From positions 1 to 14,819 of the forward strand of contig CANGMW010000026.1 of assembly GCA_947454695.1 (NCBI GenBank): 14,819 nt of DNA. Direction: 5' to 3'. Position 1 is the first letter of the stretch. Every line of letters starts with the position of its first letter. Under the pieces are notes generated by a model that saw nothing but the letters and a program-made list of their open reading frames with translations, did no database searches and was not told the DNA's origin. Positions 7,730 through 14,319 of this stretch are shown piece by piece. The position numbers and the translations under genes were made by a program. This DNA comes from Comamonadaceae bacterium (GTDB lineage Bacteria > Pseudomonadota > Gammaproteobacteria > Burkholderiales > Burkholderiaceae_C).

Positions 7730-8950
7730 ATGAATGACCTCGCTGGAAAACACATTGTTCTGGGCCTGACCGGCGGTATCGCCTGCTACAAGGCGGCTGA
7801 ATTGTGCCGCGCCCTCATCAAGTCAGGCGCGACGGTGCAGGTGGTGATGACACAGGCTGCCGAGCAGTTCATCACGCCGGTGACGATGCAGGCCTTGTCC
7901 AACCGGCCGGTCTACGACTCGCAATGGGATGCGCGCGAGGCCAACAACATGCCGCACATCAATCTGAGCCGCGAGGCCGATGCGATCCTGATTGCGCCGT
8001 GCAGTGCCGATTTCATGGCCAAGCTACTGCACGGGCGGGCCGATGATTTGCTCAGCCTCATGTGCCTGGCCCGTCCCATCGCTGAAGTGCCCTTGCTGGT
8101 CGCGCCGGCCATGAACCGCGAAATGTGGGCGCATCCGGCCACCCAACGCAATTTGGCGCAACTGGCTGCTGACGGTACTGTGGTGCTGGGCGTGGGCAAC
8201 GGAGACCAAGCCTGTGGCGAGACGGGCGACGGGCGCATGCTCGAACCTGACGAGTTGCTATTGGATGTGATTGCCTTCTTTGCGCCCAAGCCCTTGCAAG
8301 GCCAACAGGTGCTGGTCACCGCAGGCCCGACTTTTGAAGCCATCGACCCGGTGCGCGGCATCACCAATTTGTCCAGCGGCAAGATGGGTTTTGCCATTGC
8401 CCGCGCGGCCCAGGAAGCGGGCGCGCACGTGACGCTGGTGGCCGGCCCCGTGCAGCTGCCCACACCCCGCGGTGTGACGCGCTTGGATGTGACCTCGGCC
8501 CTGGACATGCACCAGGCGGTGAGCGCGCAGCTGGACCGCGCTCAGGTGTTCATTGCCACCGCGGCCGTGGCCGATTGGCGCGTGGCGACCGTGGCCGAAC
8601 AAAAAATTAAAAAAGACAGCGCCGGCCAGATGCCGCCGCTGCAGTTCACCGAAAACCCGGACATTCTGGCCATGGCGGCAAAAAGCCCGCGGGCTTTGAG
8701 CGGTGCGCTGTTTTGTGTCGGCTTTGCTGCCGAAAGCCATGACTTGCTCCAGCATGCCCGGGCCAAGCGCGAGCGCAAGGGCGTGCCCCTGATCGTGGGC
8801 AATATCGGGCCGGCTACCTTCGGCAAAGACGACAACGCGCTCTTGCTGGTCGATGAACACGGTACGCATGAACTGCCGCATGCGAGCAAACTGACCCTGG
8901 CCCGTCAGCTGGTGGCCGACATTGCGCGCCGGCGCCAAGCCGTCCACTGA
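7730..8950 (+). CDS. coaBC: Bifunctional phosphopantothenoylcysteine decarboxylase / phosphopantothenate-cysteine ligase
   Basis: This enzyme performs two consecutive steps of coenzyme A synthesis. The 406-residue protein has the N-terminal CoaC flavoprotein domain (about residues 1-185), with GLTGGIACYKAAEL, catalytic H76 in MPHINLS, the substrate clamp APAMNREMW and C162 in DQACGE. The C-terminal CoaB ligase domain begins near VLVTAGPTFEAIDPVRGITN and includes the KIKK segment. The ATG at 7730 matches the conserved start MNDLAGKHIVLGLTGG; an in-frame extension back to 7607 would cross the divergent pyrG promoter and is rejected. GGAG lies very close to the ATG. A -10-like TACATT at 7717-7722 would make the transcript almost leaderless. 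dut follows after 22 bases, as in many proteobacteria. Confidence 0.97.
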   Translation: MNDLAGKHIVLGLTGGIACYKAAELCRALIKSGATVQVVMTQAAEQFITPVTMQALSNRPVYDSQWDAREANNMPHINLSREADAILIAPCSADFMAKLLHGRADDLLSLMCLARPIAEVPLLVAPAMNREMWAHPATQRNLAQLAADGTVVLGVGNGDQACGETGDGRMLEPDELLLDVIAFFAPKPLQGQQVLVTAGPTFEAIDPVRGITNLSSGKMGFAIARAAQEAGAHVTLVAGPVQLPTPRGVTRLDVTSALDMHQAVSAQLDRAQVFIATAAVADWRVATVAEQKIKKDSAGQMPPLQFTENPDILAMAAKSPRALSGALFCVGFAAESHDLLQHARAKRERKGVPLIVGNIGPATFGKDDNALLLVDEHGTHELPHASKLTLARQLVADIARRRQAVH

Positions 8951-8972
8951 TTATTTTTTCAAGCACCGCATC

Positions 8973-9419
8973 ATGAACGTTGACGTCAAAATTCTCGATC
9001 CCCGTATGGCTGAGCAACTGCCGGCCTATGCCACGCCGGGCAGTGCCGGACTCGATTTGCGCGCCTGCCTGGATGCGCCCATCACCTTGTTGCCCAATGC
9101 CTGGCAACTCGTGCCCACCGGCATTGCGATCTGGTTGCAAGACCCGGGCTATGCGGCACTTATCCTCCCGCGTTCCGGTCTGGGGCACAAGCACGGCATC
9201 GTGCTGGGTAATCTGGTGGGTTTGATTGACAGCGATTACCAGGGGCAGCTGATGGTCAGTGCCTGGAACCGTTCGGATGTGGCCTTCACCATCGAGCCCA
9301 TGGAGCGCATTGCGCAGCTGATGATCGTGCCGGTGATGCAGGCACGCTTCAATGTGGTGAACGAATTTCCGCCGACCCAGCGCGGCGAGGGCGGTTACGG
9401 CTCCACCGGCAAAGCCTGA
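8973..9419 (+). CDS. dut: Deoxyuridine 5'-triphosphate nucleotidohydrolase (dUTPase)
   Basis: Dut hydrolyses dUTP to dUMP and pyrophosphate, keeping uracil out of DNA and supplying the thymidylate precursor. The 148-residue trimeric-type protein contains the five dUTPase motifs: PGSAGLDLRA, PRSGLGHKHG, GLIDSDYQGQL, RIAQLMIVPV and the C-terminal arm RGEGGYGSTG. The arm residue that stacks on the uracil is usually Phe and is Tyr here, a conservative change. The ATG at 8973 starts the family-like sequence. It is 22 bases after coaBC, with no clear ribosome-binding site in a T-rich gap, so it is probably co-transcribed. Its stop lies two bases from the stop of the convergent FKBP gene. Confidence 0.97.
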   Translation: MNVDVKILDPRMAEQLPAYATPGSAGLDLRACLDAPITLLPNAWQLVPTGIAIWLQDPGYAALILPRSGLGHKHGIVLGNLVGLIDSDYQGQLMVSAWNRSDVAFTIEPMERIAQLMIVPVMQARFNVVNEFPPTQRGEGGYGSTGKA

Positions 9420-9421
9420 GT

Positions 9422-9955
9422 TCAGTGCAGGCTGTCGCTGCCCGGAGGCAGGGTGTCGGGCGGCTGGATGCGGAAAAAACCGGTGCCGGCTGAACCGCGT
9501 CCCACTTCTTCTTCGGTGGCTTCGCGCACGCCTTCTACTTTCAGTTTGAGCCGCAAGGCAATGCCTGCCAGCGGGTGGTTGCCGTCGAGCACCACATGTT
9601 CAGGGTAGAGCTCGGTCACGGTGTACAGCACGTTATGGGGGGCGTCGGGGTTGCAACCTGGAGGCAAGGCGCTGCCTTCGATGGTCATGCCTTCTTCAAG
9701 CTCTTGAGGAAACAAGGCGCGCGATTCCAGAAACACGAGCTGCTCGTTGAAGTCGCCAAACGCTTCTTCAGGTTCGAGCTGCAACAAGACCGTGGCGCCC
9801 ACGCTGTGGCCTTGTAAAGCCTCTTCGATTTTTTTAAACAGATCGTTGCCGCCCACCAGAAATTCCACCGGATCGTCCAGTACGTCCAGTTCTTCGCCGA
9901 GGGTGTCTTGCAGCGTCCAGGTCAGTGCGACCACACAGTGTTGATTGATATCCAT
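9422..9955 (-). CDS. FKBP-type peptidyl-prolyl cis-trans isomerase, SlyD-like
   Basis: The 177-residue protein resembles the SlyD/SlpA branch of FKBP isomerases. It has an N-terminal FKBP half (about residues 1-70), an insert-in-flap chaperone domain (about 71-125) and a return to the FKBP fold (ELYPEHVVLDGNHPLAG, then LRLKLKVEGVREAT). The sequence EPEEAFGDF and the DGNHPLAG turn are characteristic. It lacks the long His/Cys-rich metal-binding tail of E. coli SlyD and ends in a Pro/Ser-rich stretch, so nickel delivery is not supported. It probably acts as a cytoplasmic folding helper. It is divergent from the ribosomal oxygenase gene, with a 49-base shared upstream region, and converges on dut with a two-base gap. 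Confidence 0.88.
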   Translation of the reverse strand: MDINQHCVVALTWTLQDTLGEELDVLDDPVEFLVGGNDLFKKIEEALQGHSVGATVLLQLEPEEAFGDFNEQLVFLESRALFPQELEEGMTIEGSALPPGCNPDAPHNVLYTVTELYPEHVVLDGNHPLAGIALRLKLKVEGVREATEEEVGRGSAGTGFFRIQPPDTLPPGSDSLH

Positions 9956-9976
9956 AAGGCAGAATTGTCGCAGTTT

Positions 9977-9991
9977 GGCGAATCACTCGCC
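9977..9991. repeat. Inverted repeat in the FKBP / ribosomal oxygenase divergent gap
   Basis: GGCGA and TCGCC flank five bases, forming a perfect 5+5 inverted repeat between two divergent genes, just ahead of the GAGG ribosome-binding site (9994-9997) of the oxygenase gene. It could be a regulator site shared by both genes or a small mRNA hairpin. I could not identify clear promoter hexamers in this short gap. Confidence 0.35.
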
Positions 9992-10004
9992 GTGAGGACT
10001 TGAA

Positions 10005-11138
10005 ATGAATGTGGATCAGGCATTGCCCTTGCTCGCAGGGCTCACACCGCAGGTGTTCATGAAGCGGCATTGGCAGAAAAAGCCCTTGCTCATCCGTCAG
10101 GCCGTACCGGGTATGCAGCCGCTGCTGGACCGCGCCGCCTTGTTTGAGCTGGCCGGCCGTGATGACGTGGAGTCCCGCCTGGTCGAGCAAATCGCCAAGA
10201 AGGGCGAATCAGCCTGGCGATTCCGCCATGGCCCGTTTGCCCGCCGGGCCCTGCCGCCGCTGTCACGCGCGCAGTGGACCTTGCTGGTTCAAGGCGTGGA
10301 TTTGCATGAGGACGCGGTGCACGCGCTCATGAACCAGTTCCGCTTTGTGCCCGACGCCCGTTTGGATGATTTGATGATCAGCTACGCCAGCGACGGCGGT
10401 GGCGTGGGGCCGCATTTTGACAGCTATGACGTTTTTTTGCTGCAGGCGCAGGGGCGTCGGCGCTGGCGCATTGGACGACAGACCGACTTGTCGCTCAAGC
10501 CGAACATGCCGGTGAAAATTTTGGCCAATTTTGTGCCTGAGCAGGAGTTTGTGCTCGAGCCCGGCGACATGCTGTACCTGCCGCCGCGCTATGCCCATGA
10601 CGGGGTGGCTGTGGGCGGGGACTGTATGACCTATTCCATCGGTTTTCGCTCGGCACAGCGCGATGAGATGGCCCGCGAAATGTTGCAGCGTTTGGCGGAC
10701 GATGCGCTGGCGCTGGTGGGCGAGGCGCGTTACCCGGACCCGCAACAAAGCGCTGTACTCACGCCTGCCGCTATTCCCGAATCGCTCACGGTCTTTGCCC
10801 GCCAAGCGCTGCTGGCCGCGCTCAAAGACGAGAAGGTCTTGCCCCGGTTGTTGGGTGAGTACTTGACCGAGCCCAAATCACAAGTCTGGTTTGACGCCAA
10901 CGCCAAGGTTAAGTTGTCAGGCGGGGTGGTGCTTGATCGACGCACCCGCATGATGTATGACCAGCACCATGTCTTCATCAATGGCGAGAGCTACCGGGCC
11001 TCCGGGGCGGATGCCCGCTTGATGCGTCGCCTGGCTGATGCGCGCTGCCTGGATGCCCAATCGGTGGCCAAATCCAGCGAGGAGGCCAAAGTCCTTTTGA
11101 GGTCTTGGGGCGAAGACGGGTGGCTGCAGCAAGGGTGA
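10005..11138 (+). CDS. JmjC/cupin ribosomal oxygenase, RoxA/YcfD-like (50S protein L16 arginine hydroxylase)
   Basis: The 377-residue protein is a cupin-fold 2-oxoglutarate/Fe(II) oxygenase. The iron triad is visible as H137 and D139 in PHFDSYDVF and H198 in PPRYAHDG, close to the positions in E. coli YcfD (RoxA), which hydroxylates an arginine of ribosomal protein L16. The N-terminal segment TPQVFMKRHWQKKPLLIRQA and the glycine turn GGGVGPHFD also match that family. A winged-helix-like C-terminal domain is expected from about residue 260. The substrate is inferred by homology. The ATG at 10005 has GTGAGGAC upstream. The neighbouring divergent FKBP gene is another protein-biogenesis factor. 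Hairpins follow the stop codon. Confidence 0.9.
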   Translation: MNVDQALPLLAGLTPQVFMKRHWQKKPLLIRQAVPGMQPLLDRAALFELAGRDDVESRLVEQIAKKGESAWRFRHGPFARRALPPLSRAQWTLLVQGVDLHEDAVHALMNQFRFVPDARLDDLMISYASDGGGVGPHFDSYDVFLLQAQGRRRWRIGRQTDLSLKPNMPVKILANFVPEQEFVLEPGDMLYLPPRYAHDGVAVGGDCMTYSIGFRSAQRDEMAREMLQRLADDALALVGEARYPDPQQSAVLTPAAIPESLTVFARQALLAALKDEKVLPRLLGEYLTEPKSQVWFDANAKVKLSGGVVLDRRTRMMYDQHHVFINGESYRASGADARLMRRLADARCLDAQSVAKSSEEAKVLLRSWGEDGWLQQG

Positions 11139-11146
11139 ACTAGCGC

Positions 11147-11178
11147 AAAAAAGCCCCTAAAACACGGAGTTAGGGCTT
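11147..11178 (-). terminator. Terminator-like hairpin facing leftward, after the ribosomal oxygenase gene
   Basis: On the plus strand an A6 tract (11147-11152) leads into AAGCCCCTAA (11151-11160), a nine-base loop, and TTAGGGCTT (11170-11178). The stem has about nine pairs with one bulged C. Read on the minus strand this is a stem followed by TTTTTT, the classical intrinsic terminator form. On the plus strand there is no T-run, so termination of the oxygenase transcript would be weak. No minus-strand gene lies immediately to the right except bamC, beyond its own terminator. Confidence 0.5.
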
Positions 11179-11191
11179 CCCCTATGAGGGG
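11179..11191 (+). repeat. Small hairpin CCCCT/AGGGG upstream of the lipoprotein promoter
   Basis: Five perfect pairs enclose the loop ATG, directly abutting the previous hairpin and ending 13 bases before the TATAAT box. It overlaps the position where a -35 element would be expected, so it may be an operator rather than an RNA structure, or it may help end the upstream transcript. Confidence 0.3.
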
Positions 11192-11204
11192 TGTGAAAAC
11201 AATC

Positions 11205-11210
11205 TATAAT
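11205..11210 (+). promoter_or_regulatory. -10 box (TATAAT) for the structured leader and small lipoprotein
   Basis: A perfect sigma-70 -10 hexamer with predicted transcription start near 11217. No consensus -35 is found at 16-18 bases upstream (the sequence there is CTATGA), so the promoter may depend on an activator or on other elements. The first predicted hairpin of the transcript begins about three bases after the expected start. Confidence 0.65.
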
Positions 11211-11216
11211 CCGAGG

Positions 11217-11293
11217 CTGAGTGGGGCTTGCTCGAGCAAACCCCACTTGGTCAGCGAAATCAACCGCGCTGGCAATTTCCGGAAATTGTTTTT
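11217..11293 (+). ncRNA. Candidate structured 5' leader or small RNA: three tandem hairpins ending in a U-run
   Basis: Hairpin 1 (11220-11247): arms AGTGGGG-C-TTGCTC and GAGCAA-A-CCCCACT, 13 pairs with one C/A mismatch. Hairpin 2 (11250-11273): GTCAGCG and CGCTGGC, seven pairs including one G-U, around a ten-base loop. Hairpin 3 (11273-11288): perfect palindrome CAATTTCC/GGAAATTG followed by five Ts (11289-11293), which looks like a weak terminator or attenuator. Start is set by the TATAAT box and the end by the T-run. It may be the leader of the lipoprotein mRNA, with hairpin 1 protecting the 5' end from decay, or an independent RNA of about 77 bases. I do not recognise a known RNA family. 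Confidence 0.45.
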
Positions 11294-11317
11294 AATCCAT
11301 CTTTCAGGTAATTCATC

Positions 11318-11506
11318 ATGAAAAAAACCCTCATTTTGGCCGCTGTGATCGCTGCTGCTGCTTTGGCTGCTTGCGGTAAAAAAGAAGAAGCTGCTCCTGC
11401 TGCTGCTCCCGCTCCTGCTGCTGCTCCTGCACCCGCTGCAGCTGCCCCCGCTGCTGAAGCTGCTGCTGCTCCCGCCGCTGCACCTGCTGCTGCCGACAAG
11501 AAGTAA
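11318..11506 (+). CDS. Small Ala/Pro-rich lipoprotein
   Basis: This is a 62-residue protein with a clear lipoprotein signal peptide: MKKT, a hydrophobic stretch (residues 5-18), and lipobox LAAC with C19 as the lipidated residue. The mature 44 residues are GKKEE followed by Ala/Pro repeats ending in DKK. Overall 34 of 62 residues are Ala and 8 are Pro. Expected location is the periplasmic side of the inner or outer membrane, perhaps as a flexible tether; no function is known to me. Codon use is unlike its neighbours: 27 of 34 Ala codons are GCT and none is GCG, suggesting high expression. The ATG at 11318 follows AGGT by about ten bases. Its own TATAAT box, hairpin leader and strong terminator make it a monocistronic unit. 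Confidence 0.82.
   Translation: MKKTLILAAVIAAAALAACGKKEEAAPAAAPAPAAAPAPAAAAPAAEAAAAPAAAPAAADKK
11389..11493 (+). repeat. GCT-rich trinucleotide low-complexity tract inside the lipoprotein gene
   Basis: In-frame runs of GCT broken by CCT, CCC and GCA encode the Ala/Pro tail. Runs of up to four GCT codons occur. Slippage in such a tract would add or remove residues without shifting the frame, so length differences between strains are likely. Confidence 0.7.
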
Positions 11507-11519
11507 TTCTTAGTCTCAG

Positions 11520-11549
11520 AAAAAAAGCCACCTTCGGGTGGCTTTTTTT
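11520..11549. terminator. Bidirectional intrinsic terminator between the lipoprotein gene and bamC
   Basis: An A7 tract, the stem GCCACC / GGTGGC around a TTCG tetraloop, and a T7 tract form a symmetrical terminator that works in both directions. It ends the rightward lipoprotein transcript 13 bases after the stop and the leftward dapA-bamC transcript 45 bases after its stop. Confidence 0.93.
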
Positions 11550-11594
11550 CGTCCGGGCGCAGGCAAGACCGGTCGGCCCCTTGCCTGGCACAGC

Positions 11595-12695
11595 TTATTT
11601 AAGGTCGTCCGCGATAACTTTCAAAATGCGTTGCGCATTGTCGGAGGCTTCTGCTTCACCTTGTGCATTCATCACACTCACCCGCGTGGACTCTGCACTG
11701 GATTTGACGGCGATACGAAATTTTTGGGCGGCAATCGGCTTGGCGGCACTGCCAAACAGTTTGCTGAAGAAGCCGGGCTCTGCACGGTCAATGCTGGGGT
11801 CTACATAACGCACAAAGTACAGACCCTGCGCACGATCCCGGTCTTCCACTGTGAAGCCGGTGCGGTCTAGGGAGAGACCCACCCGGCGCCAAGCGCGGTC
11901 AAAACTATCTGAGAGCAGCAGGACCGACTCGCCGTTGGTGGTCGTCAGTCGCGAAGTGAGCTTGGTCTGTACGCCGTCTACAGCCGCTGCGGACAGTTCC
12001 GGGCGGGTTCCCAGTTTGATCATCAGGCGACGCAAAAATTCGGCCTCCAGCTCAGGCTCAATGGGTCGGGGCTGCCACATGGTCTGGCCTTTTTGCATGT
12101 CGCTGGACAGGCCGCTGTACACCTCGATCATGCCGCGGTGGCTGATGAAGACCTCGGTGTTGCCGTCCTCGGTGCGTTCCAGCCGGGTGCGGTATTTGTC
12201 CAGCTCACCGGTGGAGTAAATAGAGTCAAACAGTTTGCCCAGCGTACCGCGGATCCAGTCGTTCGGTAATTTGGCGCGATTTTCTGCCCAGTCGGTTTCC
12301 ATGATGCCCAGCTTGGACTGGTCCATGGCCAGCAGAAAACCGTTTTCCAGCCAAAATTCTTTGATGGGTTCCCACAAATCATCCGGGCTGCGTTTGACCA
12401 CCAGCCAGCGCTGCGAACCCGAGCGCATCACCTTCATGTCCGGGGTGTTGTCGGCACCGACCATCGCGGGTGATGCCGTGGAGCCTCCCGCCTGGTAAGA
12501 CGATGCGGTGACGGGACCACCCGGCACTTTGTAGCGACTGTCCTGACTCAGTTTGGTCAGATCAGGGGGTACGGAGAGTTGCGGGGACTTACGGACCGAG
12601 CCGCTCTTGTAGTCCACTTTTTCGCTCTCCAGTGCGGAGCAGGCGCACAGCGCCAGACTCAAACCGAGGAGGGCCAGTTTGCTTGAATGATTCAC
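11595..12695 (-). CDS. bamC: Outer membrane protein assembly factor BamC
   Basis: BamC (NlpB/DapX) is a lipoprotein of the BAM complex that inserts beta-barrel proteins into the outer membrane. The 366-residue protein has a short signal peptide, lipobox LCAC with C19 lipidated (Cys at the -2 position is unusual), then the unstructured region DYKSGSVRKSPQLSVPPDLTKLSQ, which resembles the BamD-binding N-terminus. Two helix-grip-like domains follow, at about residues 95-210 and 230-360. The start is GTG at 12695, preceded by GAGG; an in-frame extension upstream would lack a signal peptide at its N-terminus and overlap dapA. It lies 32 bases downstream of dapA, the same order as in E. coli. Confidence 0.9.
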   Translation of the reverse strand: MNHSSKLALLGLSLALCACSALESEKVDYKSGSVRKSPQLSVPPDLTKLSQDSRYKVPGGPVTASSYQAGGSTASPAMVGADNTPDMKVMRSGSQRWLVVKRSPDDLWEPIKEFWLENGFLLAMDQSKLGIMETDWAENRAKLPNDWIRGTLGKLFDSIYSTGELDKYRTRLERTEDGNTEVFISHRGMIEVYSGLSSDMQKGQTMWQPRPIEPELEAEFLRRLMIKLGTRPELSAAAVDGVQTKLTSRLTTTNGESVLLLSDSFDRAWRRVGLSLDRTGFTVEDRDRAQGLYFVRYVDPSIDRAEPGFFSKLFGSAAKPIAAQKFRIAVKSSAESTRVSVMNAQGEAEASDNAQRILKVIADDLK

Positions 12696-12727
12696 CGTAT
12701 AAACCTCAAAAAATGGGTGCCATTGTT

Positions 12728-13621
12728 TTACAGCAGGCCGCTGGCGCGCAAAGCACCTTCGACGACAGGCGCGTTGGCGGGGGTGAGGGGGGTCATGGGC
12801 AAACGCAAGGTGCCGCCACACAGTCCCATGCGCTGCATGGCCCACTTCACGGGGATGGGGTTGGGTTCAATGAACAAGTTTTTATGAACCGGCAGGAGCT
12901 TGAATTGAATGGCCATTGCCCGCTGGGTGTCGCCGGCCATGGCGGCCACGCACAGCTCGTGCATGAGGCGCGGCGCCACATTGGCCGTCACGCTCACATT
13001 GCCTTGACCACCGCACAGCATCAGGGCCACAGCGGTCGGGTCGTCACCGGAATAGACGGCAAAACCTTTGGGCACATCACGGATCAGCCACTGGGCCCGC
13101 TCGATGTTGCCGGTGGCTTCCTTGATGCCGATGATGCCGTCCACCTGAGCGAGACGCAGCACCGTGTCATGGGCCATATCGGCCACTGAGCGGCCAGGTA
13201 CGTTGTAAAGCACCGTGGGCAAATCCACCGCTTCGGCGATGGCCTTGAAGTGCAGGTACTGGCCTTCTTGCGTGGGTTTGTTGTAGTAGGGCACGACTTG
13301 CAGCTGGCAATCGGCACCGACTTTTTTGGCAAAGCGCGCCAGCTCAATGGCTTCTGAAGTGGAGTTGGCGCCACAGCCGGCCATGATCGGCACACGGCCT
13401 TTGGCCTGCTCGACCGAAACGCGGATGATCTCGCAGTGTTCGTCCACGTTCACCGTGGGGGACTCGCCGGTGGTGCCCACCACGCCGATGCAGTCGGTGC
13501 CCTCAGCGATGTGCCAGTCGATCAGCTTGCGCAAAGTCGGGTAGTCAACGCTGCCGTCCTCGTGCAAAGGGGTGACCAGGGCCACGATGCTGCCAGTGAT
13601 GGGGCTGAAAGACTGAGTCAT
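12728..13621 (-). CDS. dapA: 4-hydroxy-tetrahydrodipicolinate synthase
   Basis: DapA condenses pyruvate with aspartate semialdehyde, the first committed step to meso-diaminopimelate and lysine. The 297-residue TIM-barrel protein keeps the active site: Thr pair T50-T51 in VGTTGES, Y113 in PYYNKPTQEG, Y139 and R144 in YNVPGRS, and the Schiff-base lysine K167 in IGIKEATGN. The ATG at 13621 with GGA upstream is preferred to an in-frame start eight codons earlier. The segment before PYYNKP (GADCQLQVV) differs from the usual GADAALVVT but does not touch the active site. It is followed by bamC and preceded by a methyltransferase gene 74 bases away. Confidence 0.97.
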   Translation of the reverse strand: MTQSFSPITGSIVALVTPLHEDGSVDYPTLRKLIDWHIAEGTDCIGVVGTTGESPTVNVDEHCEIIRVSVEQAKGRVPIMAGCGANSTSEAIELARFAKKVGADCQLQVVPYYNKPTQEGQYLHFKAIAEAVDLPTVLYNVPGRSVADMAHDTVLRLAQVDGIIGIKEATGNIERAQWLIRDVPKGFAVYSGDDPTAVALMLCGGQGNVSVTANVAPRLMHELCVAAMAGDTQRAMAIQFKLLPVHKNLFIEPNPIPVKWAMQRMGLCGGTLRLPMTPLTPANAPVVEGALRASGLL

Positions 13622-13651
13622 GTTCCGACGGAATTTTTGTGGCAAAAGAGC

Positions 13652-13657
13652 ATTCTA
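13652..13657 (-). promoter_or_regulatory. Possible -10 box (TAGAAT) for dapA-bamC
   Basis: On the minus strand TAGAAT lies 30 bases ahead of the dapA start in the only sizeable gap of this leftward cluster. The nearest TTG-containing hexamer, TTGAGC, is about 22 bases further up, too far for a standard -35. The call is tentative. Confidence 0.35.
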
Positions 13658-13695
13658 ACTAGCTGCGTCGCGCCATCGCGCTCAAGCACAGCCGC

Positions 13696-14319
13696 TCACA
13701 GAAGGAACCAGCGAGCCGGCGTGCTGGCGCTGGTGTGTTCTGGGGATGGTGATACGGCAACCAAGCGTTGCACAAACCGGGCGGGTGTATCGATGAATCC
13801 GTCTTCATACGCCACCACCCGAAGGCCTGCAAATGCGCGCAGCAGCTCCCCGGGTTGCAAAAGAAAGTCAGGTCGTGAGGGTTTGCCCACCGTTTCATTG
13901 CCCGCGGCAAAGGTCTCATAAATCAAGACGCCGCCGGCTGAGACGCTTTGCAGGAGGGTGGGCAAGAGGGGTCGCCACAAGTAATTGGTGACGATGACCG
14001 CATTGAAAGTTTGCGGCTGTTGGGAAGCGCCGCCGCTGGCGGGGCTTGTTGACTGGGAATGCAGTGGCCACGGGCCGTTTTCAATATCAGCCAGCACGCA
14101 GGTGCCAAAAGCGCCGGCCGCAGCCACCGCCTGCTCGGAGCGGTCTATCCCCGTCACCGGGTGGCCGCGCTGTGAAAACCAGGCCATGTGCCGTCCGTGC
14201 CCGCAGGCCACATCCAGCACCGACCCTTGGGGGCGGACCAGATGGGACCAGCGCTGGACCCAGGCCGAGGGCGTTTCCTGACCGTGCTGCAGCGGCCCGC
14301 CGGCCGCACGCATCGTCAT
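13696..14319 (-). CDS. Class I SAM-dependent methyltransferase (TehB-like), substrate unknown
   Basis: The 207-residue Rossmann-fold methyltransferase has motif I VLDVACGHGRHMAWF (residues 34-48), the acidic end of strand 2 in GIDRS (D59), ADIENGPWPL (77-86), and the strand 4 region TFNAVIVTNYLWRPLLP (104-120). The following part, LIYETFAAGNE with GKPSRPDFLLQPGELL, is typical of a small TehB/Methyltransf_25-like group. A Ser/Gln/Gly-rich insertion at residues 88-103 separates motifs II and IV. Its start codon overlaps the stop of the upstream SDR gene (ATGA at 14316-14319), pointing to translational coupling. A second in-frame ATG lies two codons on. The substrate cannot be told from sequence. 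Confidence 0.85.
   Translation of the reverse strand: MTMRAAGGPLQHGQETPSAWVQRWSHLVRPQGSVLDVACGHGRHMAWFSQRGHPVTGIDRSEQAVAAAGAFGTCVLADIENGPWPLHSQSTSPASGGASQQPQTFNAVIVTNYLWRPLLPTLLQSVSAGGVLIYETFAAGNETVGKPSRPDFLLQPGELLRAFAGLRVVAYEDGFIDTPARFVQRLVAVSPSPEHTSASTPARWFLL

Noticed and set aside
7580..7753. 58-residue N-terminal extension of pyrG
   Set aside because: It would cross the TATAAT box and overlap the coaBC start. The family sequence begins at the ATG at 7579.
11260..11499. A minus-strand Ala/Gly-rich open frame opposite the small lipoprotein
   Set aside because: The repeat GCT/AGC reads as Ala-rich in several frames. Only the plus-strand frame has a signal peptide, lipobox, promoter and terminator.
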